Source: Falsiroseomonas ponticola (GTDB lineage Bacteria > Pseudomonadota > Alphaproteobacteria > Acetobacterales > Acetobacteraceae). From it: DNA of 64,000 nucleotides. The DNA lies in the NCBI RefSeq assembly GCF_016805305.1, contig NZ_JAERQN010000017.1:1-64000 (forward strand), in the 5' to 3' direction. This document shows positions 58,991-64,000 of this stretch, one piece after another. Position 1 is the stretch's first letter. The number at the start of each line of letters is the position of its first letter. Both the position numbers and the translations under genes were made by a program. The notes under the pieces were generated by a model. It had not been told where the DNA came from. It saw only the letters and a program-made list of their open reading frames with translations, and searched no databases.

Positions 58991-59917
58991 CTAGGCCAGG
59001 CCGAGGGTCTTCATCGCCTCCGCCTCCGCGATCGCCGCGGCACGCGCGCGGGCGCCCCAGGTGGCGCCGCCGATATGCGGCGTCAGGACCACGTTCGGCA
59101 GCGCAGCCAGGCGCGCCGGCACCACGGGCTCCCCATCCAGCACGTCGAGTGCCGCGGCGGCGATGGTGCCGGTCTCCAGCGCCTCGATCAGCGCCTGCGT
59201 GTCCACCTGCGGGCCGCGCCCGACATTCACCAGGATGCCCTCGCTGCCCAGCGCCTCCAGCTCGGCCTTCCCGACCACGCCCCGCGTCTCCGCACCGCCC
59301 GGCAGCACGATGACGAGGAAGTCGGAGGCCGCCGCCAGGTCCCGCATCGTCGGGAACAGCTGAAAGCCGAGGCCGCGCGCCGAGGGCCGGTCCAGCCCCA
59401 CCACAGTCATCCGTGCCGCCTGTGCCCGCGCCGCGATGGCCTGGCCGATGCGCCCGAGCCCCGCGATGCCCATGGTCGAGCCCGACAGCGTCTTCCCCGG
59501 CCGGAAGCGCCCCTTGGCCGCCCAGGCGCCGCCACGCGCGAAGCCATCCGCCTGCACCAAGTCACGCCCCGCCATGATGGCGAGCCCCATGGCGAGGTCG
59601 GCCACGTCATCCGTCAGCGCCTCCCCCACCGGACGCACCGCGATGCCGCGCGCCGCCATCCCCGCGAAATCCAGCTTGTCCGTGCCGGCGCCGAGCGAGA
59701 TTACCTGCCGCAAATTGGGCAGCCGCGCCAGCATCGCCGCGTCGCAGCCCGTATTCGCCATGGTGATCAGCACCGCGACCTCGGCGCGCTCCGCCTCGCT
59801 GAGCTCCGCCACCGCGGCGGGCCCGGCGACGGGGCGCAGCCGCCCGGCCTCCACCAGCTTCGGCATGCGCGCGCCGGGCAGGACATCGTAGAAGATCACG
59901 GTTCCGGGCTGCGGCAT
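58991..59917 (-). CDS. D-2-hydroxyacid dehydrogenase
   Basis: A 308-residue NAD(P)-dependent dehydrogenase, reducing 2-oxoacids to D-2-hydroxyacids or the reverse. The nucleotide motif is GIAGLGRIGQAIA. The catalytic trio is Arg in NVGRGPQVD, Glu in the LDVLDGEPV region and His in LTPHIGGAT. It is the last gene of the leftward operon 64000-58991, 53 bases after the enolase-superfamily gene, and probably oxidises or reduces that pathway's product. Confidence 0.9.
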   Translation of the reverse strand: MPQPGTVIFYDVLPGARMPKLVEAGRLRPVAGPAAVAELSEAERAEVAVLITMANTGCDAAMLARLPNLRQVISLGAGTDKLDFAGMAARGIAVRPVGEALTDDVADLAMGLAIMAGRDLVQADGFARGGAWAAKGRFRPGKTLSGSTMGIAGLGRIGQAIAARAQAARMTVVGLDRPSARGLGFQLFPTMRDLAAASDFLVIVLPGGAETRGVVGKAELEALGSEGILVNVGRGPQVDTQALIEALETGTIAAAALDVLDGEPVVPARLAALPNVVLTPHIGGATWGARARAAAIAEAEAMKTLGLA

Positions 59918-59970
59918 GGGCGGGGCTTTCCACTGTGTGCGGAAGCCATGCCGCAGGCGTCGCGCGCTGG

Positions 59971-61140
59971 CTAGTCGCCCAGCGCGATCTCCGCGCGCAG
60001 GAAGGGCGCGACGCGGCTTTCCACGAGATCGACGCCGAGCCCCGGCCGGTCCGGGATCGCGAGGCGCCCGCCCCTCACCTGCGGCTCCAACGGCTGGTCC
60101 ACCAGATTGAAGTGGTCGGGCACCCGGAAGGGGTAGAGTTCCTGGATGAGGAAATTCGGGATGCAGGCATCGAGCTGCAGCGCCGCCGCCGTCGCGACCG
60201 GCCCCGCGCAGAGATGCGGCTGCACCCGCATGTTGTACATCTCCGCGATGGCGGCGATCTTCTTCGTCTCCATCAGCCCGCCGACCGTGCCGATATCGGG
60301 CTGCACCACCGCGACCGCCCGCAGCTCGAACAGGCGCCGGAAGCCGTAGCGGGTGTAGAGGCGCTCCCCGGCCGCGACGGGGCAGCGCAGCCCGTCGGCC
60401 ACCGTCTTCATCCCCTCGGGATCGAAGGGGTCGACCGGTTCCTCCAGGAACATCAGGTCGAACTCCTCCAGCCGCCGGCCCAGGCGCAGGATGTCGGCGG
60501 TGGCGAGTTCCGCGCTCATGTCCACCATGAGATCGACCTTGGGCCCGACCGCATCCCGCACCGCCTTCACGCGGGCCACGGCCAGATCCTCGAAATCCCG
60601 GTCGAATTCGCGGCGGGAGACATGGGCGAAGATGCCGTTGGGATGGTTCCGGATCGGCGTCGCCAGCGGGTAGAATTTCAGCGCGTCATAGCCGGCCTTG
60701 AGCGGCATCTCCGTCGCCTTCGCCGTCTCCTCCGGCGTCACGGCGCGGAAGGACCAGCCATTGGCGTAGCAGCGGACGTCCTTGCGGTAGGACCCGCCCA
60801 GCAGCTGGTACACGGGCACGCCGAGCGCCCGGCCCTTGATGTCCCACAGCGCCGTCTCGATGGCGCTGATCGCGGCGAAGATGATCGGCCCGCCGCCCTT
60901 GGCCCAGAAGGTGTGGTCGTAGAGGTCGGACCAGATCGGCTCCACATCATGCGGATCGCGGCCGAGCACGATCTTCCGCAGCATCTCCTCGATCAGCGCC
61001 GCGGCGCCGGTCGCGCCGATGCCATAGGCCAGCGCCGCCTCCCCCAGCCCCTGGATGCCGTCATCGGTCCAGAGGCGGAGGATGAGGGGCCGCCGCCCGT
61101 CGATCTCCGTCAGGTAGATCTGCGCGCGGGTGATCTTCAT
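59971..61140 (-). CDS. Mandelate racemase/enolase-superfamily dehydratase
   Basis: A 389-residue enolase-superfamily enzyme, probably a sugar-acid dehydratase or related. The capping domain starts MKITRAQIYLTEIDGRRPLIL. Metal ligands appear as Asp in LMVDMSAELA, Glu in MFLEEPVDP and Glu in VAAGERLYTR, and the catalytic His is in VQPHLCAG. The first lysine motif is degenerate (DALKFYP). It lies 22 bases after the binding-protein gene. Substrate class unknown, perhaps a hydantoin-derived or sugar acid. Confidence 0.9.
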   Translation of the reverse strand: MKITRAQIYLTEIDGRRPLILRLWTDDGIQGLGEAALAYGIGATGAAALIEEMLRKIVLGRDPHDVEPIWSDLYDHTFWAKGGGPIIFAAISAIETALWDIKGRALGVPVYQLLGGSYRKDVRCYANGWSFRAVTPEETAKATEMPLKAGYDALKFYPLATPIRNHPNGIFAHVSRREFDRDFEDLAVARVKAVRDAVGPKVDLMVDMSAELATADILRLGRRLEEFDLMFLEEPVDPFDPEGMKTVADGLRCPVAAGERLYTRYGFRRLFELRAVAVVQPDIGTVGGLMETKKIAAIAEMYNMRVQPHLCAGPVATAAALQLDACIPNFLIQELYPFRVPDHFNLVDQPLEPQVRGGRLAIPDRPGLGVDLVESRVAPFLRAEIALGD

Positions 61141-61162
61141 GACGGAGGCCCCTGCCGTTGCT

Positions 61163-62692
61163 TCAGGCGACTTCAGCGGTCTCGAAGGTCAGGCCGGAAT
61201 AGAAGGTCAGCGCGCCCGGCATGTTCTTGAAGCCCGTCACCTGGCGGCGCATGGCGTAGCCCTGGCTGCGCCAGGTCAGCCCCACGATCGGCGCCTGCTC
61301 GATCGCGATGCGCTCCATCTCGCGGTAGATGTCGCGGCGCTTCGCGGTGTCGAACTCCGCCCGGCCCTGGTTCAGCAGCTCCGTGATGCGGTCGATCTTC
61401 AGGCCGAAGCTCCGGACGTAAGAGGGCGAGAGCGAGCCATCGACGAAATTGGCGATGCCGTCGGGGTCGTTGCTGTCCGCCGCCGTGCCCATCACCGCCA
61501 TGTCGAACTGCCCGCGATTGCCGATGGACACCCGCGTCGCCCAATCCGGCATGTTCAGCTCCGCCCGGATGCCGACGGCGGCCAGGTGCTGCTGCACCAC
61601 CTCCGCCGTGTCCTTGTGCATGCCGTATTGGGCGGTGGAGAGCAGGTTGCAGCTGATGCCGTTGGCGTGCCCGGCTTCCGCCAGCAGGCGGCGGGACAAG
61701 GCGGGGTCGTACTTCCAGCCTTCCTTGAACTCCGCATTGTAGAAGGGGCTGGATTCCGGCACCGGCAGCTGCATCAGCGGCGATCCGCGGCCGAAGAAGG
61801 CGGCGCGCACCAGCTCATCCCGCCGGATCGCATGCGCCACGGCGCGGCGCACCCGATGGTCGTTGAAGGGCGCCTTCGTCCCGTTGAAGACCAGGAACAT
61901 GAAGGCGCCGTCCACGGCATCCAGGCTCAGGCGCTGGTCGGCGCTGATGGCGTCGAAGGACTGCCAGGGGACGTATTCGATCAGGTCCACATCGCCGGAC
62001 CGCAGCGCGGAGACGCGCAGATTCTCATCCGCATAGGCCACGGCGCGGATGCCGCGCAGCTTGGGCAGGCCCGGCCGGAAATAGCCGCGGAAGGGCTCGA
62101 GGTCGATCGAGGTGCCGCGTTCCTGCGCCCGGATCATGAAGGGACCCGCGCCCACGAAGGTGCCGCGCGGCGAGTTCCGGGAGATGATCGGCAGATGGTA
62201 GGACGCCATCCAGATCGGCAGCGTCGCCACCGGTTCCTTCAGGAAGATGCGCACCGTCAGGTCGTCCGGCGTCTCGACGCGCTCCACCCCCTGCATCTCC
62301 GCCCGGAAATAGGCGGTGGAGCGTTCGGCGGCGATCTGCTCGATGGTCCATTTCACATCGGCCGAGGTCACCTTCTCCCCGTTCTGGAAGCGGGCGTCGC
62401 GCAGCTTGAACTCCCAGCCCTGGGTGCCGATGGGCGACCAGCTTTCCGCCAGCTCCCCCCGCAGCGCGCCATCGGGGCCGTAGGAGGTGAGGCCGCGATA
62501 GATCATCAGCTTGATCGTCGCCGCCGCCGTGCCCGTGTTCTGCCAGGGCTGGATGGAGGGCGGGAAGGAGGAGAGCGCGAAGCGCAGCACCCCCGGCGTC
62601 TGGGCCCTGGCCTCCGGCAGGCGGAGGAAGGGCAACATGGCCGATGCGGCGGAACCCGCCAGGACGGCGCGACGCGATGCTGACATGGTCAT
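61163..62692 (-). CDS. ABC transporter substrate-binding protein (family 5), Tat-type signal
   Basis: A 509-residue periplasmic binding protein of the peptide/opine family. The N-terminus SASRRAVLAGSAASAML has a twin-arginine signal and is cut near RAQTPG. Family blocks: ESWSPIGTQGWEFKLRDARFQNG, ADVKWTIEQI, and VRRAVAHAIRRDELVRAAFFG. Permease and ATPase genes are not adjacent in the window. It sits 33 bases after the hydantoinase-B-like gene and before the enolase-superfamily gene, so it probably imports the operon's substrate. Confidence 0.9.
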   Translation of the reverse strand: MTMSASRRAVLAGSAASAMLPFLRLPEARAQTPGVLRFALSSFPPSIQPWQNTGTAAATIKLMIYRGLTSYGPDGALRGELAESWSPIGTQGWEFKLRDARFQNGEKVTSADVKWTIEQIAAERSTAYFRAEMQGVERVETPDDLTVRIFLKEPVATLPIWMASYHLPIISRNSPRGTFVGAGPFMIRAQERGTSIDLEPFRGYFRPGLPKLRGIRAVAYADENLRVSALRSGDVDLIEYVPWQSFDAISADQRLSLDAVDGAFMFLVFNGTKAPFNDHRVRRAVAHAIRRDELVRAAFFGRGSPLMQLPVPESSPFYNAEFKEGWKYDPALSRRLLAEAGHANGISCNLLSTAQYGMHKDTAEVVQQHLAAVGIRAELNMPDWATRVSIGNRGQFDMAVMGTAADSNDPDGIANFVDGSLSPSYVRSFGLKIDRITELLNQGRAEFDTAKRRDIYREMERIAIEQAPIVGLTWRSQGYAMRRQVTGFKNMPGALTFYSGLTFETAEVA

Positions 62693-62725
62693 TCTTCTGT
62701 TCCCTTCCTCATTCCCAGACGGTGA

Positions 62726-64000
62726 CTACGCAGTGCGGTGGTAGACCTCTCGCGCGGTGGTGGCGCTGATGACGCCCTCGGCCAGGTCGCGGGCCAGGGC
62801 TTCCGGCGCGCGCCCTTCGGGCGGGCCATAGCCGCCGGCACCGGGGCTCACGATGGCGAACCATTGGCCCGCCTTCAACTCGGCATTGTCGCGGTCGAAG
62901 ACGACGCCGGGGCCGCATTCCACCGCGCCATGCCCGCCTGCCTGGCCGCCCAGCAGGCCCCAGGATGTCGAGGTGAGGCGGGAGACATCGACACGGACGC
63001 GGCAATCCTCATCCGCGCGATAGACGCGCCGCAGCCCCATGCCGCCGCGGTAGGTGCCGGGCCCGCCGGAATCCTCCACCAGCTCGTAGCGCAGCAGCGT
63101 CAGCGGATACTCGATCTCCAGTGCCTCGACCGGCAGGTTGGAGGTGTTGGTGACATGGACATGCACGCCATCCAGCCCGTCCTTCGTCGCCCTTGCGCCG
63201 GCGCCGCCGCCCATCGTCTCCAGGTACACCCAGATGGCTCCGTCATCCTTGCGCTGCCCGATGAAGGTCGCGACGGTGCAGACGGAGTTGGAGCAGGCCG
63301 TGACACGCTCCGGCACCGCCTGGGCGAGCGCGCCGAGGATGAGGTCCGAGACGCGCTGGCAGGTCTGCACCCGCCCATTCACCGCGGCCGGATGCGTGCA
63401 GTTCAGCACCGTGCCTTCCGGCGCCGTGATGGTCAGCGGCCGCGCCAGGCCGGCATTCGGCAGGATGGTCGGATCGACCACCGACTTCACGACGTAATAG
63501 GCCGTGGCGAGCAGCGCCGTGTAGGTCATGTTGAGCCCGGCGCGGAGCTGCTTCGGGCTGTCGAAATGCAGCGACATGGCGTCGCCCTGGACCGTCACCG
63601 TCACCTTCAGCGGCAGGTGGGTGGTGACTTCCGTGCTCTCGAAGACATCCTCGAACACCCAGGTGCCATCCGGGATGGCGGCGATGCCGGCGCGCATCTT
63701 GCGCTCCGCGTAGTCGAGCAGCGCGGCGCCCGCGGCCAGCACGGTCGATGTACCGTATTTCCGGCACAGCGCCTGGAAGCGCTGCACGCCGACGCGGTTG
63801 GCCGCCATCTGCGCGCGGAGGTCCGACAGCCGTTCGCGCGGCACCTGGCAGTTCAGCAGGATGAGGTCCAGCACGTCCTTCTGCAGCTCTCCCGCGCGGT
63901 ACAGCCGCACCGGCGGGATGCGCAGACCCTCCTGGTAGATGTGCTGGTGCCCGCGATCGGCGAAGTCGGAGTGGTGCGCCAGGTTCACCGTCCAGGCGAC
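62726..64000 (-). CDS. Hydantoinase B/oxoprolinase family protein, N-terminus cut by the window edge
   Basis: At least 424 codons are visible of the B subunit of an ATP-dependent hydantoinase/5-oxoprolinase or acetone-carboxylase-like enzyme. Typical blocks: AHHSDFADRGHQHIYQEGLRIP, DLRAQMAANRVGVQRFQAL, NAGLARPLTITAPEGTVLNC and GGPGTYRGGMGLRR. The reading frame is open up to 64000, so the true start lies to the right. The A subunit would normally be adjacent, beyond the edge. Downstream genes are the binding protein, enolase-superfamily enzyme and dehydrogenase. Confidence 0.92.
   Translation of the reverse strand, partial: VAWTVNLAHHSDFADRGHQHIYQEGLRIPPVRLYRAGELQKDVLDLILLNCQVPRERLSDLRAQMAANRVGVQRFQALCRKYGTSTVLAAGAALLDYAERKMRAGIAAIPDGTWVFEDVFESTEVTTHLPLKVTVTVQGDAMSLHFDSPKQLRAGLNMTYTALLATAYYVVKSVVDPTILPNAGLARPLTITAPEGTVLNCTHPAAVNGRVQTCQRVSDLILGALAQAVPERVTACSNSVCTVATFIGQRKDDGAIWVYLETMGGGAGARATKDGLDGVHVHVTNTSNLPVEALEIEYPLTLLRYELVEDSGGPGTYRGGMGLRRVYRADEDCRVRVDVSRLTSTSWGLLGGQAGGHGAVECGPGVVFDRDNAELKAGQWFAIVSPGAGGYGPPEGRAPEALARDLAEGVISATTAREVYHRTA

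Overview
The window is very GC-rich (roughly 70%), gene-dense and densely translationally coupled, with many ATGA, GTGA and TTGA stop/start overlaps. A type II NADP isocitrate dehydrogenase, an alaS/recA/CckA-type kinase/flhB neighbourhood, FliX, MotE, a zinc-less DksA and sigma-54 flagellar promoters point to an alphaproteobacterium, most likely a Roseomonas-like Acetobacteraceae. This placement is from gene content only. No tRNA, rRNA, CRISPR array or prophage was seen.

Layout. 1-1437: the end of an IS5-type element that stops exactly at the stop codon of a small membrane protein, which belongs to a three-gene unit with a Cys-rich microprotein and a PAS-HPt protein. 1648-9724: housekeeping genes (icd, a DUF599 protein, a J-domain-like protein, a P1 peptidase, alaS, a DUF892 protein, recA). 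9918-16414: flagellar block 1, with flgB-flgC-fliE-fliQ-fliR-flhB-cckA leftward and an 83-aa orphan, fliO and fliP rightward. 16443-19716: a UPF0145 protein, a membrane protein, and speD-speE for spermidine. 19909-34358: flagellar block 2. Leftward from 26748 runs one coupled operon, fliL-fliM-DUF6468-motE-cheY-cheZ-large TPR protein. Rightward run flgF-flgG-flgA-flgH and, after SRAP, dksA and fliX, flgI-flgJ-flgN. The flgF and flgI units each carry a near-consensus sigma-54 promoter preceded by the same dyad, CGGCA-N5-TGCCG.

34363-42744: a lipoprotein, a two-gene permease, then a tight set RibD-like reductase / MDR dehydrogenase / atypical PTPS-like protein / GT4 glycosyltransferase / methyltransferase. 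This set looks like an undescribed biosynthetic pathway, perhaps for a glycosylated, methylated pteridine-like compound. OtnK-OtnC follow. 42748-48314: a GNAT protein, a histone-H1-like Lys/Ala/Pro protein, a palindrome-rich non-coding stretch, and prpD-prpC with a divergent LysR regulator. 48362-56226: a peptide-type ABC transporter split into two convergent halves around a STAND-like/FGE-like fusion and a VOC protein. 56382-64000: a TpsB outer-membrane transporter without a visible partner, a stretch without a recognisable gene, and a catabolic operon (hydantoinase B, solute-binding protein, enolase-superfamily enzyme, D-2-hydroxyacid dehydrogenase) that runs off the right edge.

The strongest candidates for something new are the 36685-40797 gene set, the paired palindromes at 30391-30522 whose arms co-vary, the duplicated flgG start region, the shared sigma-54 upstream dyads, and the large exported TPR protein coupled to cheZ.
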